64,000 nt of DNA. Origin: Rachycentron canadum. Lineage: Eukaryota; Chordata; Actinopteri; Carangiformes; Rachycentridae. The DNA lies in contig CM076669.1 in the NCBI GenBank assembly GCA_038496675.1, positions 13,565,462 to 13,629,461 on the forward strand, read 5' to 3'. Numbering within the stretch: position 1 is the stretch's first letter; every line of letters begins with the position of its first letter. The notes under the pieces are model-generated. The model made no database searches. It saw only the letters and a program-made list of their open reading frames with translations, and was not told where the DNA came from. Position numbers and translations under genes: made by a program. Shown here piece after piece: positions 36,919 through 50,328 of the stretch.

Positions 36919-39900
36919 CCGGGGGTGACAGTGTGTCACATCACATTAAAGCAATGTTAGTTTATCTTTTCTCATTGGTGATAAATTATCACCTTACAAA
37001 CTTGATTTGGCTAACATATTAGCATTCATGAAGACTAGCATTTCTGGGCATCTGATGATTTGCTCTCCTTTTAGTTATTGTCAGCACTGACTCCTGACAA
37101 CTTGAGCTTTATCTGTTACCACTAGCCACTGAAGTAGAGCTAGCTAGTTGGTAACTGTATGTGTTGTTTGTTGCACAGTATTTTTTAACAGCTACCTGCT
37201 ACATCTGAAAATGACTTTGACAAGAGCAGTGAGAGTGAAATAAAACAGTTGTTATCGGAGGCTGTAAAACCAAAACAATGAGCTTAAAGACACTAAAATG
37301 CTCCATAGAGCTGAGCAGCGATGCAGAGGTGGGATAAGGGTGAAACAAACCCTTAAACATTACACATAATCATTCAAGCTGCTATTAATAGAGAAATGTT
37401 AATGGTGCAGCTTTAATTATAATAGAAATGGAGAATATTGTATTTTATTGTTGCCGTTGTGTGTTTCTGGTTGATACTAACACAGGAGGAAGCTGAAGCT
37501 GGACAGTTTCAAATTCTAGTGGTAGCTTTAATTAAGATTGGTTACAGTTAAGATTTTTAAGTCCCATAGTGCTACTTTATGGCCACACAGACAACAAACC
37601 AGGAAGCCGGATCCAAAAACACTGTATGCATCTCTACTCAAGCAAATAATTACAGTTATACACTATAGACCATTGTGGCACACCACAGAATAAATCTGGC
37701 CAATCTGCCCACAGAATTTCAAGCCTCACAGGTTTTTGAAATAGCCTGCCGACAGAGAGGCAAACAAACAAACCACCAAATAAAAACAGAACCTCTGTGG
37801 TGGAGATAATAATCTTTTAGCAAGTCAGCACAAAGAATGATCATTATCTCTGCATGTGTTTCCATTAACAGTCAGCACACAGGATCACCTGGATGGGACC
37901 AGCAGCTCTCATTACACTAAAAGTGCAACTCCTCCTGCTCTCTTCCTGCATCAAATCCACCAATAATTAAGCACCAGTCTGTCATTAATTATGCCTGGTG
38001 TTCAATCCCAACCTATATTTTAAAGATGCAAACCAGCCCCCCCCCCCATCTCATTAGTATGCAATTCTTTGGTGGAGCTATGCGTGCCAATGACGGCTGG
38101 AGACCCTCAGGCAGAGTTTGAGGCTTGATTTTAATGGGACGGTAAGGGTCAGCGAAGAGGAGAGAACAATGAGCCTCTCCAGTTTCCTATGATCGGTGTT
38201 TCAGCGGCATCGGACCCCATGGGGGGACCTGTTGGGGTTTGAATGCAGAAGAAGTTGACCTTCAAAACAGTGTCAAACTCTATTCCCTGTAAAGCTGCAG
38301 AGTTTCAGGTCGGCTGCCTTTGATTCCTGGTGGTTGGCAGTTGTTGGTTGCGCTGGCGCACAGGCAGACCATACTTCACTAACAATGTTGTGATAATAGG
38401 CAACACACTGAAGGGACGCAGGCGGCTCATTGGAGATGTTGAAATTCTTTTGATGTGGCAGTGAGCTGGTAAAAACATTACATGTACCTGCTTCCAATCC
38501 CTTTTACTCCTCTGATTTCCTGTCACATGTGCTGCCTAAACTGTGAGTAGGCTTCAAACAAAGGGCACGATTCCCTTGCCTTCAATATTGTTTAGATGTG
38601 TCGTGTCATTGTTGCAGCTTTAGACATTTAATCATTTTTTCCCTCCTGTCATGATGAACTCATTGGGCTCTTTCGTATGATGTGTCTTCAGATGCACCAG
38701 AAGGTTGCTGGTACAGAAACTGGCAAAGCTTGTGCCTCCCTTCCAAATTACAGCCCTGCATATTTTTGTCATACAGAATTTCCAAATTGCTGACATATTG
38801 GTAAAAACAGAGGTGGGTATGAGCAGAATAATACAGCTCACATCTGTCTTTTAAATCTGAAGCTGCAGCTGGCGGTGGTTAGCCTAGCTTAGTGTTAGCA
38901 CTCCACTGGGAAACCTGAAGCTTGACTGTGTCTCAACTATTTCTAGGCCAGTTGCAGTGACACCAAAAAAACTTTGAAGTCAATTTTCTAAAATCTCTAA
39001 AATCTCTGAATACTTCATCAATCTATAACATTACAACAAAACCTAAACCTGCGTTTCCAACCTGTTTCTTTGAACTGACAACCATTGAGGTGTTCCTTTC
39101 ATATCAGAGATGGGTGTCCACAACTGTCTGCCTGGTATTACAGAATATGAAAGAAGCGATATCAGAGGATAATCTGACCTGGAAGAAAGCTGCTCTCCAA
39201 GGATCATTTTAAACCCTGTTATTGCTTTGCACACGGCGAATGTCCGAATGAAACCAATAAACGGCGGCCCTGAGGCATTCTGACCCAAACTGGACCTCAA
39301 ACCGTCATGCCCAAAAGCTACAAGCTGCTCTAGTGTCTCAACAAGACACACATTAACCTTTCCGGCGGTATTTTTCTATGGAGATCTCCCACTTTGAAGT
39401 GCTTCCATTTAACCTTCATTTAACTTTTGTGTCATGCACTCCCAGGCGCCCCATTTTGACAGCGGAAGCCTTTAGAAGTCAGAAAAGGCCTGAGGCTATA
39501 GATGGCATATCAGCACATCTGTCTGCTCCAGCGCCAGGTTGTGGAGTGAAGCGCTGGCTGTTCGTTCTGCCGCTCACTGACTGGATCTCACTGAAGCTCA
39601 GTTTCGTTAGGACACATTAAAAAGGCATAATCTTAACCTGACTGGGGCAGTGAGTCTTATTTTTATTAGAAATTATTCAACAACACTATAAAATCACTAG
39701 ACGGAACTATATATATATATATATATATATATATGAGCTACAGCAGATATGAAAAAAACTTTTCTAACAAGCTGATTTAAATATGCATTGATTGCTCTTT
39801 TCTCACTTTGGGCTGAGCAATTATCATCTTACACTAGTTAACACACGTTATTTACATTGGGTTATGTTCCTAGTCAACTAACAAATGTAAATGATAAAAT

Positions 39901-42404
39901 AATACATAATAATAATAATACATATGTAATCGTAATCTTCATTGTCTACCGATATATAAATTTGCCTTTGGTTTCACAGCCTGGTTAAAACACATTATTG
40001 TTAATGACAAACAGCAACAATAATAAAATTAGCAGAATATACATAGTACAGACAACAATAATGAACGTGATTCCAGTGTCAGTGATTCTTATCAGTTCAA
40101 CAGAATTATTGCTTCTGGTATTAAGGACTTTTTGTGAACAACCTTCCTTGCTGTTGCCGTGCTATAGTAGCTTCCCTTTTGTGAATTCTTTAAAAAGGGG
40201 ATGAGCCAGTTTCACCTGGCCCTGTTTGTAACCCTGGTCAGTCTGTTTGTCTTTAAATCCAGTATTCACTCTTCCTTTAGCTCTGTTTTGGTCTCAACCC
40301 TGATTTAATGATAAATATCTGGCTAGCTAAATGCTATTGCTAATTTTGCCTGTGTAGTGCTGGACAGGTTGGTTTTTTTCCTGCATATAACTGTTCACTT
40401 GCCAGAGATCAGTCAGGTTGAGAAAAGTCAGTCACCCTTTTAATCAAGGAACATTTGAATTGCTATTCAAACTGACTCTCCAGAAACTTCAGAAGTCGTT
40501 TGAAGTCATTTGGCCTTCACTGTGTTATTACAGATTTTTTTTGTGCATGTGTGTTTTCCTCCATTCTCTCTAGTTGCTGCACCTTTCTCATGTCTGTTTT
40601 TATTTTTTTTTTATCATGTATGAAAATACTACAAAAATATGAATTCAAACAAATGAGACGAACGCAAACATATAACTCTGCAGATACTGTGCTCATACCC
40701 AAGTGTTTTTGTTTTTTTTTTAATTGCAGCTGTTTTCCCATATTTCAAATTTTATTTATTATGGCTTGTAATTAATTTAGCATGTCGGTATGAATCACTG
40801 CATGTGACAGACCCTGTCTTTGCTTAATCTGATTGGAGAAAATCAGGTGGGGTTCTGGCACTGACTCCAGATTTTCTGTCTAATTGCGGTTTTTATGGCT
40901 CTCTCTAATAGACTTATTATCTGAACAAGTCTTTGATTTGGGTTACACAGCCGTGACTGGTGAGTGTAGCCTCATCCGGCGCTTGAGGGAATAATGAGTC
41001 CGGAAAGGAAAATGGTTTTTGAGCATCTGAGGTTGTGACAGGGTTTCTTGGGCTTTGGCAGAGATAAAGTCAGACAGTGAAGATCTGCTTTACTGCTTTG
41101 ATCTGGCCTGCCTTCCCACTTAACTTCTGATGACACTGCACTTCGAGGGGGCACCAGGAAAATGAAGCATTTCCTCTGACTTTTACCTGAGATGCTCTTA
41201 ATATTGAGCCCATCTGGAAATATATGTCTCAGCTGCTTAAGAGGCAGGTATAAGGGGAAACCTTTCACTGATCCAAATTTAGGAAACTCATCCTCTGTGA
41301 AAGCAGCTGCTACTCAGTATCTGTGAGACATGCCTGATTATGTGCATTCAGTGTATAGCCTGAGCAGCTTTATATGACTGTCACATTACAGACACAGAGC
41401 GACAGCCTGCACGTAGAGGGCACTCTTAGCCTGGTTTTCTCTGCAGTCCCTTCATGTAATGACACTGGGAAGTTATTTATAGAGGATGGCTTCAAAGGAG
41501 GAGAGAGCAAGTTTTATTGAGGTGATTTTGCTTTTGTGCGAGATAGAAAAGACGATGGTGTCTTTTTTCTTCAACCTTACAGACTGTCCTCACATTTTCT
41601 AATCTCTGTCATTTAGGAAAATTATAGAAAGCTAAATGCTAAATCTGAAAAGCTCTATAGGGTTTGAAATGTTTCTGTTGCAGTGACAGCAGCAAACATT
41701 CGCCCTGAAGGAGGCTTCTTGTTTGATTTTGGACAGTTCAGTCAGAAGAGACTCATCATCACACACAGGCTTTCTCTGACTTTATTGACAGTGAGTGGGA
41801 GGCCAAATGTGTGGACTCTTGACAGTGCTGAGGGTGATTTTTTTTTTTGTTTTGGTTTATGGGAAAAACTGTCAGCCTGACTATAAAATAAGCCTTAGGT
41901 ATAAAAGCTCAAAAACAGTAAGTTAGCTCTTTTAAATCAATCATCGTCAGGCTTCATGTCACTGTCAGGCCCTACAATCATTGATTTTAATCCTTATCAA
42001 GTTGATCTGGTTTATTGATTTTGGGAAGAGTCAGCTGTCCAAAGTTCCTGATAAGATGTCCAAGTGTAGAAATCATCACAAAACCACTAACAAACAAGGC
42101 CATAGACAAGAAGACTGGCAGCTGCAACTAGTGAAATGCCAAACTTTATACTTAAAGTTTTCTGAAATATCTCTTCCTGACAGCATGTCCTTGTTTTGTT
42201 CTCAGTGTAAGTTGTTTTCCTGCTTCACTGGTAAATTACATCTTTATAACTACAGAGCAGACTTTACACCAGAGTCTGACACATTTCTCTTAAAGTCACT
42301 GGCTCCACCTTGACCGGCTGTAACATTTAGTGAACAATAATGATCCAATGGTATAACAACATGGCATAACACTGACACACACCAATCAGCATAACAATCC
42401 ACAT
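36919..42404. other. Gene desert, no gene supported
   Basis: AT-rich non-coding sequence. It includes a poly(C) run near 38038, an (AT)n tract at 39710-39734 and T runs near 40602 and 40711. Open frames such as 39043-39351 (-) and 40972-41268 (-) have no recognisable domain or plausible splice partners. Confidence 0.55.
39710..39734. repeat. (AT)n microsatellite
   Basis: About 12 AT units in intergenic DNA. Confidence 0.95.
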
Positions 42405-42805
42405 CCAGCTGGCATGAAGCATAGAGTTCTGTCTCTGTACTCCTGATGAATAAAAGTCTTTGTCAAAATGAATGGATGCCAGCAGGTGGTAGGGAGAGAG
42501 TTAGCGAGCACATAGGCCAGGTTTTTAAACCAGAAGGCCCAGGTGAACTTCATCAGTTGATGACCCTCCCATGTCAAACAATTGCATGCTGAGGTTGACC
42601 AGGAAAACCTCCAAGATAGTGACAGGGGCATCACACACTGCCTTTTAAGATCAAGTTTCCCCCTTGACATTTAAAACACTAAAATGAAAACACCAATGCC
42701 AGTCAAAAGACTGTCAGTCTTGAACTGAGATCTGCAACCACTGCTACTTGATCTTACCAGATTGGGTCCCCCCCCAGCAACCTTGGATCCAGAGGATCAA
42801 TTTTA
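42405..42805 (-). mobile_element. LTR-like repeat family, copy A (with adjoining internal sequence)
   Basis: Read on the minus strand it gives GATCCAAGGTTGCTGG, ACCCAATCTGGTAAGATC, a purine-rich AAGGGGGAAAC, then TGATGCCCCTGTCACTATCT, TTGGAGGTTTTCCTGGTCAA, GTTCACCTGGGCCTTCTGG, a decayed TATA region (TTTAAAAACC) and CATCCATTCATTTTGAC. Copies B (43887-44325) and C (44359-44661) share these blocks. The order, with a purine tract before a TG start and a TATA box about 110 bases in, fits the 3' internal end plus LTR of a retrotransposon. No gag or pol frame is present. Confidence 0.55.
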
Positions 42806-43886
42806 GGCATTTGTGTTTTTGTTTGTTTGTTTGTATTCAATGACTAGTGCTAAGAGTAAGAGTAATAAGAGTCCAATGTTCACTGTTGTTTCATCTTGAT
42901 CTTTAGTCTCCTCTACCCCCTGAGCTGAATATCAAGCTCTTTAGCTGCTAAATTCTTCAATGTGTTAACCAAGTAGTCGCTGACTGTTTGTTGCTGAGCA
43001 GGATGCATACAAAGGATGTTGACATTTTTTTTCTTGGATGCTGCAGTTGGTATATATGATCAGAAAACCAAAACAATAAGCTTCTCTGCGAATTTATCAC
43101 CACAATTGACCCTCTTTCATGCTACCTATTCATGCGGTCTATGAACAGCTTTGAAGGTCATGCATATGAGAGTTTGAACAATAATATGTGAGTGAACAGC
43201 TATTTGTATCTGTAGTGGGGTAATGGCATCCTGAGCAGGAGACAAAGTCACATTGTATGTGTTGGAAGCTTTGCTTGTGGTAAGTGTCTGAGCTTCTTTG
43301 TTTTGGTTTCCTGGTCTCCACTGAGGAAAACACCTTTATGTCCAAAAAAGCTAAATCAAATCTCAGCCAGCCAGCAGACGATCAAAACATCAATAATGTT
43401 TTTAAAGGTTTTACCAGCTCCATCGGTGTCTTTGTCTGCTCTGCCAGTGACATTTGTTTGTTTGGTCCAAGCGAAAAAGTTCAAAGCAAAATTTCTTTTC
43501 CAGTCCAGTTGTAAAGGCAGTACTGGTTTTACTGAGCTGGAAAACCCTAATGCTAATGTGTTCCAGTTTGACTTTTCTTCTCCTTCAAGCTTAAGTAACT
43601 TGATGCCACATGAAGTTTACATGTCTATTTTCATTTGTGAGCAGCTACAGTAGCATGGTAGCGTTAGCTGACTTGCTGTTACCCACATTATGAATGCTTT
43701 TAGCAAATGTTGCATCCCAAGCTGACTGGCATTGCTATGGAGCATATCCCAACAATGCTAGTATTGCTTAATGGTTGTGTCTGCATTGTTTTTGTTCGCC
43801 ACATGGTCAATCAATCAAGTTGTGTTTCTTGTTGTGTGTTTGACAACATAGACTTATATACAAAAAGGACATTGACTCTGGGTCTG

Positions 43887-44325
43887 TGTCACAAACTGGT
43901 TCAGTAAACGTGACAAGGGACTTCACACAAAGTTACACTCACATAATTTACTATGATCAAAGAATAAGACAAATAAGCAATGGCATTTGGAAATCAGGGA
44001 GTTAATTTATGAAAGCAGTGCATAGATGAGTGGCATGAGTGCTGTGGAGGTGTTGTATGTGTGTTGTGAGTAAAAGCTGTGCCAAAATAAATGGATGTCA
44101 GCAGGTGAAAGGGAGAGAGACAAGTCAGCTTTTAATGTCCAGAGGGTCCAGGTGAACCGCATCAGCTGACGACCAACTGCCAAGACCAAGAAAACCACAA
44201 AATGAAAACACCAATACCAGTAAATGCAAAGAAATGACCTATACAGTAACTACTAGCAACCAATGTTACCAGATTGGGTCCCCACCCAGCAACCTTGGAT
44301 CCAGTGGAGCAAGTTGAGGCATTTT
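43887..44325 (-). mobile_element. LTR-like repeat family, copy B
   Basis: The minus-strand reading shares GGATCCAAGGTTGCTGG, GGGGACCCAATCTGGTAA and TTGGTGTTTTCATTTT with copy A. It also shares TTCACCTGGACCCTCTGGAC, TAAAAGCTGAC, CACCTGCTGACATCCATTTA, CCCTGATTTCCAAAT and a GTTTGTGACA end with copy C. About 30-60 bases of the 5' LTR-like part are missing compared with A and C. It lies head-to-head with copy C. Confidence 0.55.
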
Positions 44326-44358
44326 AAGGTGTCTAGGTGTGGGGGTGTGTAGGGAGTA

Positions 44359-44661
44359 TGATGCCCTTGTCACTACCTTGGAGGTTTTCCTGGTCAACCC
44401 CAGAAGGCAATTGTTTGACGTGGGAGGGTCGTCATCTGATGCAGTTCACCTGGGCCTTCTGGACTATAAAAGCTGGCCCATGTACTTGCTTCTCTCTCTA
44501 CTTTCAACTGCTGACGTCCGTCCATTTTGGCATTGGTTTAATGTCCATGTGTTGTACATGCGACACCTGATGCCGCACATTGCGTTCGTAGATAAACTTC
44601 CTGATTTCCAAATTCAATTGCTTATATGTCTTTCTTACATTCACTGAGTCAGTTTGTGACA
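44359..44661 (+). mobile_element. LTR-like repeat family, copy C, with TATA box
   Basis: This segment of about 303 bp begins TGATGCCC and ends GTTTGTGACA, giving the TG...CA termini of an LTR. TATAAAAG at 44465-44472 is a good core promoter motif. It is inverted relative to copies A and B, and no clear target duplication is seen. Right after it begins another fish repeat (44662). The open frames at 44337-44647 derive from this repeat: their translations resemble the frames over copies A and B because the DNA is shared, not because a protein is conserved. Confidence 0.55.
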
Positions 44662-44830
44662 GTCTGAAAAGTGAAGCCAATGCTGCTTTAAACCTTCATT
44701 CTATCTAATGATCATCAGGGGGCGACTGCACTGGCTGTTTTTAAAAAAAAAAAAAAAAGTCAGATTGTACTGAAGTCTATGGGAAAATATCCCTACTTCT
44801 CAGTTGATTTATTAGCACAGTAAACGTTTT
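44662..44830 (-). repeat. Partial inverted copy of the 46735-47215 repeat
   Basis: GTCTGAAAAGTGAAGCCAAT, GCTGCTTTAAACC, ATGATCATCAGGGGGCGACT and the following poly(A) are the reverse complement of TTCAGCATTGGCTTCACTTT and GTCGCCCCCTGATGGTCATT near 47130-47195. The 16-base A run (44743-44758) lies inside it. Confidence 0.6.
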
Positions 44831-46734
44831 TCTACTAATTAAATGTTATTTGCAATAATGGCAGAGAAAAAGGTGAAATGTTTTAAAATATAAGGGAGGC
44901 CAGACAAGGATGCTTGACAATATAATAAAACAATCATAATATTGAAGGAGACAGTAAAGTAGGACGTGCAGGGTGGCACACACCAGTAACTGCAGAGAGC
45001 AAACGGCATAACAAATAAGATGAGAAACTAAAAGGACAAACACACCATTAAGTATAAAGCTACATTATCCGCTGACACGACAACACCAGAAAATAGAAAT
45101 TCATTTGAAATTGAGGCCATGACAGGAGGTATAAATATGTCAAAAATCAAAGTGGGGAAAGTGAATAAAGTCATGATAACAACTATTGGATTTTTCATTT
45201 TTTCAGTTTGTTATTCCAGCATTTCACCATCAAATCCACACAGACCACAGAGGCCGAACGTCGCTCTGCTTTCTCTAAAGCCCCATCCCCAAAATTAATT
45301 TTACACCATCACACACAACTGGAAGATAAATCACAGCTGAGACAAAAGAAGGGGAGAAAATCAACAGACAAACAAAAACAACAGATGACAAAGACTTTTG
45401 TCTGCATTTTGTATGCTGATGTCATTAATCATGTCCTTCAACCCGACTGTACGCAGATAATTTACGCGGCTGTCTAAGCTGGGTGAGAAGTAGGGCACCG
45501 GTTTTGGTATTTAATTACAATCAAACTGCTGACGTCCAAACTAATACGCTGCAAGTCACAGCAGTTTCTGTGATGCTTGTCTCACCAGCAGCCCTGCAAA
45601 GACACCTCGTACTGTCTGTTTCTGCTATAATTTACTACTGTTTTACATAACCATAAAAAGAAACTGTGATCCAGCAAAACCTTGACTCCCAATGTGTCCT
45701 ATGCATGTGAATTAATGTCATTATTCAAGTAATTAAGTGGTAGCAGATGTACAAATATTGAAGGCTGAATCATGCACAGATCTTGGCTGAATTCTGATCT
45801 GTCTCTCATATAATTATAGCCGTCCTCCCTGCAGGAGCGTCACTGCAGGAAGTTCAAATCTGCAGGAAGAGTTCACTTCAGGCTCAGGTACCAGCATGTC
45901 TCCAGCCCTTTCCATATCGCTTCTTTTCACCTCTCAGCTTGCTAAAAACCTATCCAGCTTCACTTAACGTCACTTCGCATCATCATATGGTGATTCCCGA
46001 CCGTGCACTCTTTGCATGAATTCGAGAAGATTTCAACTGACGTTTCCCACGCGTCCTCCTGAAATGCAAGCACAGGTTTAAGCAGGACCCAAGGCTTTAA
46101 TCACATTTGTCTTTTTTTTTTTTTTTTTTTTTGACGAGCGGGCCGCATCCTGACCTATCGCACTGCAGGCAGCTATACTTAGGCATGTCCTGTCTACGGG
46201 GCAAGGTTACCCAGGATTCATGCAGCAGCAGGTTGCATCTTTCATGCCATGACGTGAGGTAAAAAGGTCACCTGTCTGGGCACCCAGTCAGACTGTGGAC
46301 GAACAAACACCAGGTTTCTCTAGGAAACGAAACCGCAGCAGATACTAATGGACCTCAGAGGTTGTAATTCATCACACGCCCGATATTCTGTCTTCTTTTC
46401 TTTTTTGTGCAAGGTAGCTGTACACCTGTGGTTCTTCACATAACAGTATTTTCAAGTATTGCACGCCCCTGAAGCCTCTGAAAACTTAGTGTTGTCTATT
46501 TCTTTGTGACTTCAAATATTTACAATTCAAATTCCAACAAAGGAGGTTGTATTATCACTATCATTAACTAACCTGACCTGAGTATATGCTTTGTGTTATG
46601 TGTTTCAACGCTATGTTGTTAGTGATGTGGCTGTTTATCCAGACCCAGCAGTGCATTGATTTGTTCTTATGTTCACACATACGCCTGCTGGGTGCCATAA
46701 ACCTGGCAACATTTTTGCTGTTTGGTAAACACCA
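44831..46734. other. Gene desert, nothing recognisable
   Basis: Non-coding sequence with a T run of about 21 bases at 46112-46132. An open frame at 45208-45477 (+) has no recognisable motif. Confidence 0.55.
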
Positions 46735-47215
46735 TGGTGTCAATCCACCATGACGTCACCAATTGGTTTGTGAGCTGCCATTTTAAAGCCTCCAGTTTGT
46801 AATTTGTCCGTCAGCATCTTGGTTTATTGAAACCAGAAGAAACCATATTTAGAGGAGAAGGTGGAGCTAAAGATGAGTGAGGGGTGGATCTGACCTGCTC
46901 TGTACTCTGTCCTGATTGTCAGACAGTTCACTGTCTGGTCTGTCAATCACACAGTAGCCACACCCTAATACATCCCCTGCTTTATGGTCTATTTTCATCA
47001 TGGATCATCATTTAAAAAATGAACATCATGTTGTATTGAAGAAACTAGAGACTGAGACCTTGAACTCATCAGGAAAATGTTTACTGAGCTAATAAATCAA
47101 TAATTCAATACAATCTGACTTCTTTTTACAACTAGTGGAGTCGCCCCCTGATGGTCATTAAGGCTCTTCAGCATTGGCTTCACTTTTCACACCTGGAATC
47201 TACGTCCAGTTTGTG
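46735..47215 (+). repeat. Dispersed fish repeat ("GTCGCCCCCTGATGG" family), near full length
   Basis: The copy contains CACCATGACGTCACCAATTG, GTTTGTGAGCTGCCATTTTA, CCATATTTAGAGGAGAAGGT, GGAGTCGCCCCCTGATGGTC and GCATTGGCTTCACTTTTCAC, blocks typical of a high-copy perciform repeat. A shortened inverted copy lies at 44662-44830. It encodes no protein. Confidence 0.65.
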
Positions 47216-49654
47216 TAAAACTTGGTTTTCAGTGCCTCTGAACTACACACTAATGTTTCACGACACTGGGAAACTGTACACTGACCTTCTCAGGACCATC
47301 TGCATAATATGAAACTGTCAGTGTGAAGTGATTTTGAAGTTTTCTTCCCAAAGTAAGAAGATTTGTGTTAAGACTAATTCTGAGCTGCTGCATGAACCTC
47401 CCGTCTGTTGGAGACATGTTGTCTTGCAGTGGCACTGAACGTTGGTACTGAGTTGCAGAATAGTTCAAAATGAGTGTAATATGTAGGGATACTGGGAAGT
47501 GAAGTTAAGAGGAGCAAGAACAGCAAAGCCGAAGCTTTAGGGAAGGCAGGTCAGCTTAGCCCCTGGGAAAAATGACATCAAGGACAAATGTTACCACGAG
47601 ACTCATGGTGAGGAGGGGAGCACCATCACTTCCTTTCTCAGAGAGAATTGAATTTGCAATTTCAGCATATCTCTTTTCTAATCGTCTTCCTCTAATTGGC
47701 AGCAGTAGAAGCCATTTCACTGTAATGAACACCTCTCTGCTCATTATATAAAGAACAATAGAGCATAAAAATGAATCACTTTCAGCATGTTCCCCAAATT
47801 ACCGCACAGATAGAACATTTTCTCTGCTGCTGCACTGAATCCTCCAGCTCCCGCAGCAACATGCTTCTTAATGGCAGAATGCGCCAGCAGCTTCAGGTCA
47901 GGTAGCATTGATGACTCGTCCTCCTTCAGTTTACTCCCTGCGAAGAGGAGGACCAACTCTATCCTTGAACCCTCTTTGCCTTTTATGGATCTGATGTGCT
48001 CTTCCTCACCCATTAGCTTGCCTGACCTCCCTGCAGACCGTCCCCACGGACCGGCTCCTACTCAGCTCAGCTGAGAGAGGCCGACTGTGGAGTGAAGGTG
48101 GAAAATGCAAAACCATGTATTCACCTGCACTCTGTTGCAGCAGGATGTGTGTTACAAATTTAAAAATACTTTTACACTGTGTTTGTACATTGAATGAGCA
48201 TCTTATTAAAGTTTAAAAAGCAGCTTTTCTCCAGCCTGGACCAACAAAGTGGAACATGGAGAGCAGTCATCTTTCAAAATAACATCAAAATTACAAACAC
48301 CAAATATAAATGTATGAACATATTTAAATGCAGACAACATGCAACAGAGGTGATATTTGGTGGTGAAAAACAGTTGTGACACTGAATGCTCAGTGAGGGT
48401 GTGAAGCAAAGTCCAAAGAGTAACACACTTTAAGACCCAATACTGTCCTTACATAAAGATTAAGAGTCCTGTCCTGTATTAACATACCTGTATACCTATA
48501 TATACTAAAAATTTGCACCACATTAGGAGGAAAAGCAGCTTCTGTCTGTCTTTCCTTGCAGGTGGTCCACCCTCAAGAGTCTCCTGCTTTATTGGGGCTA
48601 CTGCAGGATGTGTAAATAATGACTTATTCAGCAGACACAGAAAACTCAACTGAAGGATCTCACCTCTGTTGTGCAGAATTAGAACGTATTAGCATGGAAA
48701 TGTCACTCGATTGGTCCAAGAAGAAGAACAGGAAGACCTGAAGAGAAGATGATAATTGTAATATTTTTAGTTCTGACAGGAAAAACACATTAAATTATTT
48801 GACCTGCCACAAGAAGCTGTTGAGCTTTAGTTCAGACTGAATCGCTGACACTGAATTTCTGTGAGTTACTGTAATATTTGTTGTGTTTTACTCCTGATGA
48901 AACTCCACACAACCTTGCTGGTGGCTGCAGTGATTTCTAAACTATGTGCTGTACATTTCAGTGGAGACTCAAAGTTCAGGCAGCAAGTTGCTGCTATTGT
49001 AACCAACGTATTTGCACTGCAACTGCAGTGACAGTGAGGTAAGTGACCACAGACCATAGTAGGGAGCCTTGTTAGTGTTGTAGCCCGTGGTAGTTAGACA
49101 AACTCAAAGGACAGGCTACACAGACAGTGAAAGCTGCAGAAGAAGAGGTTTAAGATAAGAAAGCCGTCTCTCTCCTCCCCTCGAATGATTCTCATTTTGT
49201 TGTGGCAGAACTTGACGTGTCCACGAGCCAGAATAACATTAAGCTACACAGGTTCCCTGAAGCCAAAGCTGAGGCCACACTATTCCTCAGAAAGTCTTTC
49301 TCTGCTCTGAAAGGCTTCAGCTGTGCATTGAAACATGGAAGCATACTTCCCATACCCTCTCACCTTGCTAATTTCCATTTCACTGAAAGACATTCCCTCT
49401 TCTCAGTCCTGTTCTCATCGACAAACACTCTATTGCAACTATTCTCTTATTATATCTCATGAATAATTTAGGGGAAACTGCTTTGTTTCCAACACACAAC
49501 AGTTGTTGTGTGGCTGTGCAATAACTCATCTTTCAGAGCTGATTCATGCTAATGTTATGCTGGTGTTGTTCAGGCAAGATTTGTGTCTGGACAAACTTTT
49601 TAAGTCTGATGTGATGAATGGATCTGATTCAGATTGAACGCATATATTATTTTA
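47216..49654. other. Gene desert, no gene supported
   Basis: Non-coding sequence. Two adjacent minus-strand open frames (47556-47744 and 47744-48013) look somewhat protein-like but have no recognised motif or splice pattern. Confidence 0.5.
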
Positions 49655-49865
49655 CTTTTATTTTACCAGGCAAGACAAGAAGAACAATTTCCTTTTTACA
49701 AACACAGCCTAGAAAGTGTCCAAAGACACTTTTTCAGGGAGTTTAATGTGGTAGTTGCAGTGAGAGAGAGACAGGAAGGTCAAGGAGAGAGAGGGGATGA
49801 CATGCAGCAAAAAGCCACAAGCCGGACTCGAACCCAGGCTGCTGTGGTTACAACTGAACCTTAAA
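49655..49865 (-). repeat. SINE-like repeat with tRNA-type box B
   Basis: On the minus strand GCAGCCTGGGTTCGAGTCCG contains the pol III box B pattern GGTTCGANTCC. It is followed by GGCTTTTTGCTGCATGTCAT and CTCTCTCCTTGACC, then TTCCTGTCTCTCTCTCACTG, the text of an abundant spiny-rayed fish tRNA-derived SINE. No intact box A or tRNA fold is evident, so it is not a functional tRNA gene. A tail copy in the opposite orientation is at 50801-50890. Confidence 0.65.
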
Positions 49866-49870
49866 GTGAC

Positions 49871-50235
49871 AGTTTGGGTTATTTGATGTGGGGTTGTGTG
49901 AGGTAGTCATGCATAGTCAGTGTATTACCTGCTCTAGATTCGTATATCAGCACACTGCCAGGAGAGGCAGAAAATACAGCGAATACAGGCAGAGCTATGT
50001 GCTGCTGTGCACGGGGCCAGCAGAAAAAATGTGTTTTAGACCACTGAAACAACCCAGCATCTGTAGAAAAGTACACTTCATTTTCAGCGCTTTATCTTCC
50101 CATCAAGACAGCACTTTTCTTCTGGTACTACATATTTCTTCAACAGCTGAACTGCCATATGCACTAATCCCATTGCATCAGTATGTCAGCTCAGTGAATC
50201 AGAAGGTGCTAAACTTCACTTTGTTTTGATGAAGA
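49871..50235 (+). repeat. Dispersed fish repeat ("GTGGGGTTGTGTGAGGTA" type)
   Basis: The sequence runs from AGTTTGGGTTATTTGATGTG and GGGGTTGTGTGAGGTAGTCA through CATAGTCAGTGTATTACCTG, ATGTGCTGCTGTGCACGGGG and CATCAAGACAGCACTTTTCT. It resembles a common fish interspersed element. The 113-codon open frame at 49888-50229 lies entirely inside it. Confidence 0.6.
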
Positions 50236-50328
50236 GATATTTATGTCGGCACCAACTGACTGACTAACCAACATTCCTGCCCCTGTAGCCACACCACTAG
50301 CCTGGCAACATATACACCAGTCTTATTT

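Noticed and set aside
44337..44647. Apparently conserved protein shared by frames at 42386-42670, 44007-44198 and 44337-44647
   Set aside because: The shared peptides come from the same LTR-like DNA repeat in three copies; stops and frameshifts differ between copies.
47556..48013. Two adjoining minus-strand frames with protein-like composition
   Set aside because: No recognised domain, no consistent splice signals and no start context; left as non-coding pending conservation data.
49780..49860. Possible tRNA gene because of a box B motif
   Set aside because: No cloverleaf or box A is evident and the flanks match a SINE-like repeat.
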